A stretch of 64,000 nt of DNA from Pyxidicoccus parkwaysis (GTDB taxonomy: Bacteria > Myxococcota > Myxococcia > Myxococcales > Myxococcaceae): contig NZ_CP071090.1 of the NCBI RefSeq assembly GCF_017301735.1, positions 7,492,001 to 7,556,000 of the forward strand, read 5' to 3'. The notes beneath the pieces are model-generated. The model did no database searches. It was not told where the DNA came from and saw nothing but the letters and a program-made list of their open reading frames with translations. Position 1 is the stretch's first letter, and the number at the start of each line of letters is the position of its first letter. The position numbers and the translations under genes were made by a program. Positions 8,249 through 17,084 of the stretch are shown here, piece by piece.

Positions 8249-8607
8249 AGGGGGATGAGCCCCTTGTGGTGCGGCAGGTCCGTCGCGGGAGGCAATCCCT
8301 CACGAACGGGGGATGTCTTGTACTGGAGTTGGCCTCGTCTGGATATTCCTCAATCGTAGTTGAAGGCTCTCTGGTGCGAGCTGGTGTTGCCTGTGACGTT
8401 TTGCGCCACAAAAGGCTTTCACCTGTAACCCCTTCCGTCACAGCTCCGGGTGTCGCGCGAAACACCATGTGCGGCGTTTCAAAACCTCACGTCGCGAGAG
8501 GGTGGTGTCCAAAAACACCGTGTATTTACTTGCATCCGTTCTTCTGCCTATTTCTTGAATGTCTTTTCCAAACTGGCAGGTGATTCATGTGGAAGCAAAG
8601 TGAAATC
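8249..8607. other. AT-richer intergenic region upstream of a secreted-protein gene
   Basis: About 340 bases separate the divergent genes. The last 80 bases before 8587 are markedly AT-richer than the flanks, as expected for a promoter and leader, but no specific sigma-factor element could be assigned. Confidence 0.5.
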
Positions 8608-10170
8608 ATGCGGCGGACGCTCTTGACCCTGACGCTCCTGGCCGGTGGCCAGGCGCTGGCCCAGGACGGAGCGGGTGGCGGGCGCGCGGTGCGCATCTCC
8701 GGCGGCGCCTGGACGGAGCTCGACGCCGCGGCCGAGGCGGGGTTCCTTACGCAGTACCAGTACGCGCAGGGCGTGTCCGTCCTACCGACGCCTCAGGGCC
8801 TGTGGCGGGAGACGCTGCCCCCCGGCGCGCTGGACGGCGCGGACCTGCTGCTGGTGGATGCCGAGGACAGCTCCGCGCAGGAGTTGGATGAAGGCGTCCC
8901 CCTGGAGGACGTCCTCCGCCACGTGGTGGGCTCGGAAGGCGACGTGCTCAGCCCCGCGGACACGGGTGGCGACGAGCTCAAGCCCCAGGTGCGGCAGCTC
9001 GTGCTGGTGCTGCCCGCCGGCACGCTGGCGGCGTTGTTCCCCGAGGGCGGCGCGGCGGAGGTCGAATCCATCCTCCACCTCGAGCCGCGGCGTCTCCTGG
9101 ACGTCCGTCCGGAGACGCCCTGCGAAGACAAGTGCGCCTGGCCGCTCGAAGCCACGCAGGTCGTCGCCACGTCCGTCGACAGCGGGGCGGAGCTTCCGCT
9201 GCCGGAGCGGGTGCTCGCGAACGAGCCCCCGGACACCGCGCCCCAGCCCCTCCTCAACCGGGGCGGCATCTGGATTGCGCCCGTAGCGGAGTCCGAGGCC
9301 GGCACGCTGGTGCGCGCGGAGGCCGGCTCCGGCGCGGACCTGTATCAGTGGAGCGTCCTCCACGCGGACGGCCAGCGCTGGTCCCTGGGCGTCACCACCA
9401 CGAGCGCCGTCGAGTTCACCCTGCCCGCCGACCTGGCCCAGGACAACGCGCTCTCCCTGAGCGTCAGCGCCTTCACCTGGGACACCTCCCGCCAGACCTG
9501 GGCGGCGAAGGCCGCTCCCAAGCCCTACCCGGGCGGTGGCGGCGGGGGCGGCTCCATCAGCTACGTGGGCGTCATCCCGAACGCCGCGGGCTGCCCGAAT
9601 CCAGCCGACCTCCTCACGTTCAACATGGACGACGAGGACAAGAAGAACGCCAACTCGCGCGGCGGCTGGATTGGCGGCATCACCAGCAACAACAACACCA
9701 CCTGGCGCTTCTGCCGCGTGGACGCCTCCAAGTTCAAGCCGCTGTCGAAGGACAGCCTCCGCCAGAACCACTACGCGGTGCTGATGCTGGGCGGCTCGTG
9801 CCCGACGGGCTCGCTCCGGTTCTCGCGCTACTTCGACAACGAGGACAAGAACAACGCCAACTGGGCCAGCGCCAACTTCGTCTGGGCGCCGAACTCGTCG
9901 GACCGCAACACGAACCTCGTGTTCTGCGTGTTCCGCGGCGCCGGCGCATCCGGCGCCACCATGAGCGACATGCCCAACCTGGGCTTCAGCTACGGCGTCC
10001 TCGCCGCCTCGGACTTCAGCAAGCGCCTGGCGACGGGCTGGGTCCACACGGACGACGAGGACAGCAACAACCAGAACAGCTACGGCGACCCGCATGGCCA
10101 GTACGGTGACGTGTCCCGCTTCATCACCGTAGGCTCGAACACCACCGTGAACCTGGTGAAGGTCCGGTAG
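8608..10170 (+). CDS. Secreted protein with acidic DED-N repeats
   Basis: The ATG at 8608 gives a 520-residue product with a signal peptide (RRTLLTLTLLAGGQALAQ); an ATG at 8587 would add seven residues. The first two thirds are a strand-rich region of no recognised family. After a Gly-rich linker (YPGGGGGGGS) come three repeats about 60-75 residues apart, each with an acidic Asn-rich motif: MDDEDKKNANSRGGW, FDNEDKNNANWA and TDDEDSNNQNSYG. The first two are followed by NNNTTWRFCRVD and DRNTNLVFCVFRG. The acidic motifs could bind calcium. The function is unknown; it is probably exported to the periplasm or outside. Confidence 0.8.
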   Translation: MRRTLLTLTLLAGGQALAQDGAGGGRAVRISGGAWTELDAAAEAGFLTQYQYAQGVSVLPTPQGLWRETLPPGALDGADLLLVDAEDSSAQELDEGVPLEDVLRHVVGSEGDVLSPADTGGDELKPQVRQLVLVLPAGTLAALFPEGGAAEVESILHLEPRRLLDVRPETPCEDKCAWPLEATQVVATSVDSGAELPLPERVLANEPPDTAPQPLLNRGGIWIAPVAESEAGTLVRAEAGSGADLYQWSVLHADGQRWSLGVTTTSAVEFTLPADLAQDNALSLSVSAFTWDTSRQTWAAKAAPKPYPGGGGGGGSISYVGVIPNAAGCPNPADLLTFNMDDEDKKNANSRGGWIGGITSNNNTTWRFCRVDASKFKPLSKDSLRQNHYAVLMLGGSCPTGSLRFSRYFDNEDKNNANWASANFVWAPNSSDRNTNLVFCVFRGAGASGATMSDMPNLGFSYGVLAASDFSKRLATGWVHTDDEDSNNQNSYGDPHGQYGDVSRFITVGSNTTVNLVKVR

Positions 10171-10290
10171 TCCAATCTCCCTGAACGGGGGCGCGTGCGG
10201 CCCGGATGGCTCACGCGCCTCCGTCTCAACGGGGCCGCGGCGGCGTGCGCCCTCGATGGAGCCCCCGCGCGCCCTGGCCCTGGCTGACGC

Positions 10291-10704
10291 TCAGCAACCG
10301 GGCCCGTTGAGGCAACGGTCCGTGGACTGGATGTACTTGTAGCACGTCTCGGGAACGACCGCGCGCAGGTTGGCGCGCGCATTGCCCTTCGCATCGGTGC
10401 AGGCCTGATGGGAGCACCCGTCGGCGCGCCCCGTGCGACACGCCCCGCGATACTCCGAGGGACAATCCGGGGCGGTGTTCGCCACGCACGCCGTGCCCTC
10501 TTGCCACTTGTCCTTCACCATCGCCTCCGCCTGGGACTTGTCGTCCGGCGCCCCCTCCGCCGTCTTGCCTCCCGACGCGGAGGGCTCCGAGGGACACGCG
10601 GTGATGGCCACGGTCATGACAGCCAGACCCGCGGCGAGCAGCGTGCGGCGAAGCCAGACACCGTGAGATGAAACGCGATGAACAGCCGGGTGAAGCGAGC
10701 GCAT
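10291..10704 (-). CDS. Small Cys-rich lipoprotein
   Basis: The product has 137 residues. After a 37-residue lead with basic residues and a hydrophobic stretch (LLAAGLAVMTVAITAC) the Cys fits a lipobox. The mature part is short, starts with a Ser/Gly/Lys linker and has six cysteines (TACVAN, DCPSEYRGACRT, GCSHQACTD, TCYKYI, CLNGPGC). This suggests a disulfide-rich domain exposed in the periplasm or on the outer membrane. The family is not recognised. The start is uncertain because the lead is long. Confidence 0.7.
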   Translation of the reverse strand: MRSLHPAVHRVSSHGVWLRRTLLAAGLAVMTVAITACPSEPSASGGKTAEGAPDDKSQAEAMVKDKWQEGTACVANTAPDCPSEYRGACRTGRADGCSHQACTDAKGNARANLRAVVPETCYKYIQSTDRCLNGPGC

Positions 10705-11156
10705 GACGGAGCTCCTGACGTGAGGGAGACGGCGCGGAGTCCTTCACGGCGCGCGGGCCCACCGGGCCGGACCACCCGGCCTGCGGACCCGTGTCCACCG
10801 TCCCCATGAACACAGGACGTTCCACCCTCGATGCGGTGAATAGCCGCTCGCATCGGGCCCGGTGACGGACACTCCCGCGACACCCAACGCGCTGCGCCTG
10901 ACCGGCGCGTCGCTGCCTTGTGGAGATTGCATACATCTTCTGACCCGACCACACCGAAGGGCATCCCCTTTCCAGGGGCTTGTAACCCGCCGCGCTACGC
11001 GGAGGGCCCGTTTGTGGCCTGGTTGGTTACAGCCTGCCTGGCGGACAGGCCCCACCCCCTCCAAACGTCTGAGATTGTCAGGCCCCGACATCCTGGCATT
11101 ACAGGTGCACCCGGAAGGTGGGCTGTCCCCTCGCGGTACCTGCCCTGGACGGTGTC
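10705..11156. other. Intergenic region, nothing recognised
   Basis: About 450 bases lie between two divergent exported-protein genes. Short imperfect hairpins occur (for example around 10965-10985 and 11033-11055), but no tRNA, small RNA or operator could be supported. Confidence 0.5.
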
Positions 11157-11771
11157 ATGAAGTTCCAATCCCTCAAGGTTGTTGGATTCGTCGCGGCAAT
11201 GCTCTTCGCCTCGTCGGCGCTCGCAGGTGAGTCGCGGCTCGGGACGTACCTGGCCCGTGCGGACGTCCAGTCAGCCCCCGCCCAGCAGTGCTCGGACCCA
11301 CGGTCCGACCTGATTGCTGCCGCGGACAAGGCCGGCGTGAAGCTCAACGTCGAGGAAATCGTGACGGCCAGCTCCAAGGACGTCACCTTCGTGGGAACCA
11401 GCATCGAGGGGTTCGAGCAGGTTCCGGCGACGGACCTCCCCAAGGGTGTTGATGCGGGCTTCGTCTACCTGGATGCCCCCGCGTCCGGCATCCCCGCCGG
11501 CTTCTACCGGCTGAACGCGCACGCCAACAAGGAGGACGTGCAGAAGGGGACCTACCCGGGCACCGTCGGCTTCATCGGCGCGGACGGCAAGGAAGTCGCT
11601 CGCGTGGCCGCCACCATGGAGACGTCCTCGTTGACGGTCCCCAACCCGCTGCCCTACGCGCGCACGCGCCTCGAGACGCGCATCGGGACCCAGAATCCCG
11701 AGCGGCAGGACATCATCATCATCATCATCCACTGCCCGAACGGGACGACCATCATCATCGTCATCTGGTGA
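11157..11771 (+). CDS. Secreted protein with an isoleucine-rich C-terminus
   Basis: The ATG at 11157 starts a typical signal peptide (KFQSLKVVGFVAAMLFASSALA), giving 204 residues. The mature protein looks like a compact beta-rich domain (VTASSKDVTFVGTS, then GFVYLDAPASGIPAGFYRLN). The C-terminus is unusual: QDIIIIIIHCPNG followed by TTIIIVIW and the stop, coded by ATC runs. No family is recognised. A strong hairpin follows the gene, so it is probably a single-gene transcript. Confidence 0.8.
   Translation: MKFQSLKVVGFVAAMLFASSALAGESRLGTYLARADVQSAPAQQCSDPRSDLIAAADKAGVKLNVEEIVTASSKDVTFVGTSIEGFEQVPATDLPKGVDAGFVYLDAPASGIPAGFYRLNAHANKEDVQKGTYPGTVGFIGADGKEVARVAATMETSSLTVPNPLPYARTRLETRIGTQNPERQDIIIIIIHCPNGTTIIIVIW
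11711..11766 (+). repeat. (ATC)n microsatellite at the end of a secreted-protein gene
   Basis: Two blocks of ATC triplets (seven or so near 11711-11731, and a second near 11750-11766 that includes GTC) code for isoleucine runs in the last 20 residues of the secreted protein. Triplet slippage would change the length without breaking the frame. Confidence 0.7.
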
Positions 11772-11844
11772 GCAACGCCTGAACTGCCGCCTTCACCGAG
11801 CCACTGACGACATCACCTGACCGGCCCGCGCGCCGGGCGGGAAT

Positions 11845-11889
11845 GGGGCCCGGGTCCTTCGAGGTGTTTCCTCGGGGGCCGGGCCCCTT
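11845..11889 (+). terminator. Hairpin terminator after the Ile-tailed protein gene
   Basis: A stem of GGGGCCCGGG pairs with CCGGGCCCC across a loop of about 20 bases, followed by TTGTCATTT. It sits 74 bases after the stop codon at 11771. Confidence 0.6.
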
Positions 11890-12030
11890 GTCATTTCCGA
11901 TGCCTGCCTTGCCGCTGCGGCGTGTCAATCCCTGATGCTGGGGAATGCATGCGGGAAGGTCGCACTCACTTGTAATTCAGAGGCAGGTGCATCCAGTATT
12001 CGATTTTGCATCTTCACAGTCGGGGGACCC

Positions 12031-14241
12031 ATGGTTGAGAAGCGATTGCGCGGTGCTCTTGGCGTCTCGCTGTTGTCTTTGATTTCGGCCGCCTGCACCG
12101 AGTCCACACCGCCGGAGAAGTCACCGGATGCGGTGGTGGCGAAGGCGTCCTCGGCCCTGGACGGCCTCCAGGTGGTGGCAGTCGACGAGGCCTCGGTGCC
12201 CACGTTCATCACCGGCCCGCTGGGCATCGCTCCGGCCGAGGCCAGCGCCGTCGCCTCCGTCCAGGCGGGCCAATTGCAGCCCGTGGTGGAGCGCGTGGCG
12301 CCGCTGTTCCGGCTGAGCCCCGGTGACCTCTACCTGAAGAAGGCCTATGTCGGCTTCGACGGGGATGCGCACTTCCGCTACGGCGTGAAGCGCAACGACA
12401 TCGACGTGTATGGCGGCGAGGTGCGCCTGCATGCCCGCAACGGCGCCGTCTTCGCGGTGAACACCAACGTGCGCGGAGACCTGCTGGCGCCGGACAAGGC
12501 CTCCATCGCTCCCGAGGCGGCCATCTCCGTGGCGAAGGCGGACCGCGAGTCACCCGCGGGCGCCACGGTGAGTGGCGCGCCCCGGCTCGTCTACTGGCGC
12601 GAGGGTGAGCAGCTCGTGCTGGCCTACGACGTGCGCGTGAAGGGCGAGCGGGCGGACGGCCTGCCGGTGGATGACTCCGTGCTGGTCAATGCCAGCAACG
12701 GGGATGCGTTCATGCGCGTCTCGCACATCCACACCGCGCGGAACCGGCGCGTCTACGACGGCAGGAACCAGACGCCGCTGCCGGGCGTCCCCGCACGCAC
12801 CGAGGGGGACCCGCCCGTCGCGGACCCCATCGTCAACTTCGCCTACGACAACATGGGCTCCGTGTACGACTGCTTCTTCGGGCTCCATGGCCGTGACTCG
12901 TATGACAACGCGGGGGGCGTGCTCATCAGCACGGTGCACCACCGCGTCAACTACGTGAATGCCTACTGGGATGGCACGCAGCTCATCTTCGGTGATGGTG
13001 ACGGCATCAATGCCATCGAACTTGCCCGCGCGGTGGACATCACGGCGCACGAGCTGGCCCATGCCGTGACGGATGCCTCGTCGGGCCTCATCTACTCCGG
13101 AGAGTCCGGGGGCATGAACGAGTCCATGTCCGACGTCGCTGGCGCCGTCTGCGAGTGGTACAGCAAGGGCAAGGTGGTGGATGCCAACACGTGGCTCATC
13201 GGCGAGGAAATCTGGACGCCTGACATCCCGGGGGACGCGCTGCGCTACATGCACGACCCCGCGCTGGATGGGGACTCGCTGGATTACTACCCGGACTACT
13301 CCTCCGGCGTGGACGTGCACTACAGCTCGGGCATCTCCAACCTGGCCTTCTACCTGCTGTCGCAGGGTGGCACGCACCCGCGCGGCAAGACGACCCAGGC
13401 CGTCGCCGGCATCGGCATCGAGAAGGCCGCCCGAATCTTCTACAAGATGAACGAGGACCTGTTGCTGCCGTCCTCCAGCTTCCTCAGTACGAGGACGGCC
13501 GCGGAGCAGGCTTCCGTGCAGCTCGGCTACGACACCGCGACGACGACCTCGGTCACCAATGCCTGGAAGGCCGTGGGCGTCGAGGAGCCCCCCCATCAGC
13601 ACACGACTCCTCTGCAAAGGAACGTCCCCGTCACGGGCCTCTTCGGTGCGGCGAGCGCGAAGAAGTACTTCTCGGTGGTCGTTCCCGAAGGCGCCCGGGA
13701 CCTGACCTTCACCATCTCGGGTGGCACGGGGGACGTGGACCTCTATGTGCGCCGGGGCTTCGCTCCGACGACCACCAGCTATGACTGCCGTCCCTACCGG
13801 ACCGGCAACAACGAGACGTGCACCTTCGCCGAGCCGGGCGACGGCAACTGGTACGTGATGCTCAACGGCTTCACTGCCTACAGCGGGGTGACGCTGCTGG
13901 TGACGTGGACGGGCGGCTACGTGAAGCTCGAGCCCGGAGTCGAGGTCACCGGACTGTCCGGCGACGCGGGCTCCTCCCTGGTCTTCACCCTCGAGATTCC
14001 CGCGCGGGAGAACGGTGGCACCCGCAGCGTCCACGTCCGTCTGCAGGGCTCGGGCAACGCGGACCTCTACGTCCAGCGTGCCTCGCTGCCCTCGTTCTCC
14101 TCCTACGACTTCCGTGGCGTGAATGAGCACAGCACGGAGACCTGCAACCTGAACGGCGTCGAGCCGGGCAAGTTCTACATCCAGGTCTTCGGCGCGAAGG
14201 GCGGCTTCACCAACGGCTCGCTCATCGCGACGTTCAACTGA
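12031..14241 (+). CDS. M4 (thermolysin-family) metalloprotease with two PPC domains
   Basis: The ATG at 12031 follows GGGGGAC and starts a lipoprotein-type signal (SLLSLISAAC), giving 736 residues. A propeptide of the fungalysin/thermolysin type covers about 40-230. The catalytic domain has the zinc motif HELAH (His340, Glu341, His344), the third ligand in GGMNESMSD (Glu364) and the late active-site histidine in VDVHYSSGISN (His430). Two C-terminal pre-peptidase C domains follow (about 535-630 and 640-736), each with a GxxDLYV core (GTGDVDLYVRRG and GNADLYVQRA). All catalytic residues are present, so an active secreted or surface protease is expected, probably for prey or nutrient digestion. 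Confidence 0.93.
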   Translation: MVEKRLRGALGVSLLSLISAACTESTPPEKSPDAVVAKASSALDGLQVVAVDEASVPTFITGPLGIAPAEASAVASVQAGQLQPVVERVAPLFRLSPGDLYLKKAYVGFDGDAHFRYGVKRNDIDVYGGEVRLHARNGAVFAVNTNVRGDLLAPDKASIAPEAAISVAKADRESPAGATVSGAPRLVYWREGEQLVLAYDVRVKGERADGLPVDDSVLVNASNGDAFMRVSHIHTARNRRVYDGRNQTPLPGVPARTEGDPPVADPIVNFAYDNMGSVYDCFFGLHGRDSYDNAGGVLISTVHHRVNYVNAYWDGTQLIFGDGDGINAIELARAVDITAHELAHAVTDASSGLIYSGESGGMNESMSDVAGAVCEWYSKGKVVDANTWLIGEEIWTPDIPGDALRYMHDPALDGDSLDYYPDYSSGVDVHYSSGISNLAFYLLSQGGTHPRGKTTQAVAGIGIEKAARIFYKMNEDLLLPSSSFLSTRTAAEQASVQLGYDTATTTSVTNAWKAVGVEEPPHQHTTPLQRNVPVTGLFGAASAKKYFSVVVPEGARDLTFTISGGTGDVDLYVRRGFAPTTTSYDCRPYRTGNNETCTFAEPGDGNWYVMLNGFTAYSGVTLLVTWTGGYVKLEPGVEVTGLSGDAGSSLVFTLEIPARENGGTRSVHVRLQGSGNADLYVQRASLPSFSSYDFRGVNEHSTETCNLNGVEPGKFYIQVFGAKGGFTNGSLIATFN

Positions 14242-14252
14242 GTGGGCCCCGG

Positions 14253-14285
14253 GCCCGCCCTTCCCTCACTTCAGGGAGGGCGGGC
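14253..14285 (+). terminator. Hairpin after the M4 protease gene
   Basis: GCCCGCCCTTCCCT pairs with AGGGAGGGCGGGC around a short loop, 11 bases after the protease stop codon. There is no T run, so it may act as a Rho-independent terminator only weakly. Confidence 0.5.
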
Positions 14286-14340
14286 TTCGGGGAGTGCGGA
14301 TGCGCTCCCCTTCGGCGTGCCTCGTCGTAGGATATGCGAC

Positions 14341-14604
14341 ATGGCCACCCACCTTCGACGGCGCATTCCTGTCGTGCTTGCAGCGGTTCTCGCCTTCGGC
14401 ATGCAGGCGTGCGTGCCGGACACCCTGGGAGACATCCGCGACGTCATCCAGCGGGTCTGGTGGGTCATGGGCATCGGGCTCGTGGCGCTCGGAGGAATCG
14501 CAGTCACGGCGCTCCGGAAGGCCAGCGCCGCGGAGCGCGAGTTGCGTGTGCTCCAGGACGAGGTGGACGCGCTCGCTCGCCGCTCATCGGGCCGGTCCGA
14601 ATAG
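14341..14604 (+). CDS. Small membrane-anchored protein (possible lipoprotein)
   Basis: The 87-residue product starts with a basic region and a hydrophobic stretch ending in FGMQAC, which could be a lipoprotein signal. A transmembrane helix (VWWVMGIGLVALGGIAVTAL) and a charged coiled-coil tail (AAERELRVLQDEVDALARR) follow. The family is not recognised. It lies 124 bases upstream of the long helical exported protein on the same strand and could be transcribed with it. Confidence 0.65.
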   Translation: MATHLRRRIPVVLAAVLAFGMQACVPDTLGDIRDVIQRVWWVMGIGLVALGGIAVTALRKASAAERELRVLQDEVDALARRSSGRSE

Positions 14605-14728
14605 CTCCTTCACGGACGGAATGATTCAGCCAGCGCCCCCGCCTCCACTCGCGAGCCGGGCGAGCGGGCACTGCGGGCCGACATCAATGTCGGGGCTCTC
14701 ACATCGTCGCCGTAGTAGGTTGGCGCGA

Positions 14729-17077
14729 ATGGTACGTCCCCCAGCACTGGTGTTCATCGGGTTCCTCCTCCTCGCCTCCGCCGAGGCATCCGCCGCCGCT
14801 CCAGAGGCGGGCACCGCGAAGTCCGTCGCGGAGGCATCGAAGCGGGTGGAGAGCGCTCGCGCCGCCCTCGCGACAGCCGTTCAGCGAATCGAGAAGGACC
14901 CACCGAGCAACGCGGACCTCGACGCCGCGCTCGCGGCGGTGGAAGCGCTGAAGGGCGCGCTCGACTCGGGAGCGAGCTTCGAGACGGAGGACCTCGATTA
15001 CGCAAAGACGGTCCTGGCCGCGCGCAAGCAGCTGCGCACGCAGCGCGAGTACGTCGAGGAGCGCCGAGCCAAGGTCTACATCTTCGACTTCCGCCGGCGC
15101 ATCGACGCCTCGCTCGCCACCGTGAACGAGCGCATGGCGAAGGTCTCGGACACCCCCCAATCGATGGACGACGCCCGGGCCGCGGTGGAGGCGCTCAAGA
15201 AGCTGACGGTGGAGGGCCGGCCCCTGACGAACCAGGACCCGAAGTTCGCCGCGTACCTCACCGAGGTCGACGCCACCATCGCCCGTCACGAGAAGACGCT
15301 CGACGACCGGTGGCTGCAGCAGTCATCCCAGAAGCAGCGGGGGCTCCTGGCCGACAGTCGCAAGAACCTGTCCACCTCGCTCGCCGAGCTGGACAAGGCC
15401 TGGTCGGACGAGAAGTTCGGCGCCGCCGACAAGGCGACGGCGGCGCTGCAGAAGCAGCTCGACGAGGGCAAGCCGCTCGAGGAGCGCGACAAGGCGTACC
15501 GCGCGGACGCGGAGAAGGCACGCGCCGAAATCACGCAGGCCCGGCGCCGGATGGAGGACCTCGTGGTGCAGGCCGGTGTCTCGCGGGTGAAGGCGGAGAT
15601 GGGGCCCGCCCAGGACGAGCTCCTCGTGGCCGCCAAGGCGCTCCGCGCGAGGAAGCCCACGCCCGAGCAGCTCGCCGAGGCCAAGACGGCGTCGTTCGTC
15701 GTCCGGAAGCTGGTGGAGCGGTACGAGCCGCAGGCCGCGCGCAGCCAGGCGATTGGCCAGTACATCGCCGAGGTGAAGAACACGCTCGTCGAGGTGGAGG
15801 TGGCCCTCCAGGTCCGCAGCCTCGATGCGGCTCGCGCCGACGTCACGCAGGCCTTGCGCAACCTCGAGAAGCGGGCGGTGACGGCCGAGCAATTCGAGGA
15901 GGCGAAGACGGCGCTGGTCGTCCTGGAGAAGACGCTCGAGACGGTCCACGCGAAGAACCCCGCCATCAGCCCCTCCGCCGCCGAGGCGCGCCAGCTGCTC
16001 AAGGACGGGCGGGCGACGATGGACCGGCGCCGGTACGAGGTCGACCTGACGCAGCAGCGCGCGAAGGTCGACGAGGCGCGGAAGAACGCGGCGGCCCTGG
16101 TCGCCCAGATTCAGAAGGAGACGCCCTCGGAAGCGCAGCTCCAGGAGGCGGACAACGCGGTGAAGCAGATTGGCGTGGTGCTGGAGGCTGGCGCCGCGTT
16201 CGTCAAGAAGGACCGCGACTACGCGCTGTACGCCAAGGAGTCGAAGGAGCGCATGGCGGAGCTGAGCGACCGCATCACCCGGCGGAAGGTCGTGCTGGCC
16301 GCGGCGGATGCCCGCGTGCAGATCACCGAGCGGCTGGCCGCGACGAAGGAGAAGCTCGACGCCGCGAAGCTCGTCTCGTCGTCCGACGGCGACGTGGAGA
16401 CCGCCTCGAAGAGCGTGGACGAGCTCATGCAGATGTTCGAGGCGCGCGCGCCGCTGGAGAAGCAGGACGCGGGCTATGCGGCGTACGCGGAGCGGGCACG
16501 CGCCGAGTGGCTGAAGCTGGTGGAGGGACTCGAGCTCGCGCGGCAGTCGCGGACGCTGCGCCGGACGACCGGTGAGGCCCTGGTCGCCGCCGGCAAGGCA
16601 GCGGACGCGGCCGCCTCCGCCACGGATTTGCGCAAGCGGAAGGACCTGTACGCGAGCGCGCTGGAGAAGCTCAAGGGCTGCCAGGACGACGGCGCCAGGA
16701 TGGTGAAGGAGAACGCCAGCCTCGCCACGATTGACGTGCTCGTGGGCGGTGTCCCCACCCGGCCCCAGGAGGTGATGGCCCAGTGCGCCCAGAAGGCGGA
16801 GGCACTGAAGGCGCCCCAGAAGACGGCCGACGTGCAGCTCCGGTTCCAGGATGGCCCGAAGAAGGCCTACGACTCCGCGAAGCAGTTCCTCTCCAAGGGC
16901 CGCAAGAGCGAGGCGCTCGACCAGCTCAACAACTGCATCGCGGAGGGGCGCATCCTGGAGAACCAGTACCCCGACTTCAAGGAGCAGAAGTTCGACGTCG
17001 GCGGCAACAGCATGAGCGTGCTCGAGCTGATTCAGGTCTGCGTGAAGGAGCGCAAGCCGCTGCAGTCCGCCCCTTGA
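14729..17077 (+). CDS. Exported, almost wholly alpha-helical protein
   Basis: The ATG at 14729 gives 782 residues with a signal peptide (ALVFIGFLLLASAEASAAA). The rest is nearly all helix, rich in Ala, Glu, Lys and Arg. A unit of roughly 100 residues recurs in degenerate form: a helix, a segment like 'EALKGALDSGASFETEDLDY', then AARKQLRTQRE; related pieces are KQLDEGKPLEERDKAYRADA and GVVLEAGAAFVKKDRDYALY. This suggests internal duplication of a helical-hairpin repeat. There are no catalytic motifs. A structural or scaffold role in the periplasm is possible. It converges on the histidine kinase gene with only seven bases between stop codons. Confidence 0.8.
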   Translation: MVRPPALVFIGFLLLASAEASAAAPEAGTAKSVAEASKRVESARAALATAVQRIEKDPPSNADLDAALAAVEALKGALDSGASFETEDLDYAKTVLAARKQLRTQREYVEERRAKVYIFDFRRRIDASLATVNERMAKVSDTPQSMDDARAAVEALKKLTVEGRPLTNQDPKFAAYLTEVDATIARHEKTLDDRWLQQSSQKQRGLLADSRKNLSTSLAELDKAWSDEKFGAADKATAALQKQLDEGKPLEERDKAYRADAEKARAEITQARRRMEDLVVQAGVSRVKAEMGPAQDELLVAAKALRARKPTPEQLAEAKTASFVVRKLVERYEPQAARSQAIGQYIAEVKNTLVEVEVALQVRSLDAARADVTQALRNLEKRAVTAEQFEEAKTALVVLEKTLETVHAKNPAISPSAAEARQLLKDGRATMDRRRYEVDLTQQRAKVDEARKNAAALVAQIQKETPSEAQLQEADNAVKQIGVVLEAGAAFVKKDRDYALYAKESKERMAELSDRITRRKVVLAAADARVQITERLAATKEKLDAAKLVSSSDGDVETASKSVDELMQMFEARAPLEKQDAGYAAYAERARAEWLKLVEGLELARQSRTLRRTTGEALVAAGKAADAAASATDLRKRKDLYASALEKLKGCQDDGARMVKENASLATIDVLVGGVPTRPQEVMAQCAQKAEALKAPQKTADVQLRFQDGPKKAYDSAKQFLSKGRKSEALDQLNNCIAEGRILENQYPDFKEQKFDVGGNSMSVLELIQVCVKERKPLQSAP

Positions 17078-17084
17078 GGGGAAG

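Noticed and set aside
12550..14130. Minus-strand open frame of 526 codons opposite the M4 protease gene
   Set aside because: It lies fully antisense to a protease gene with all catalytic motifs; its His/Arg/Val-rich composition is that of a GC-driven shadow frame.
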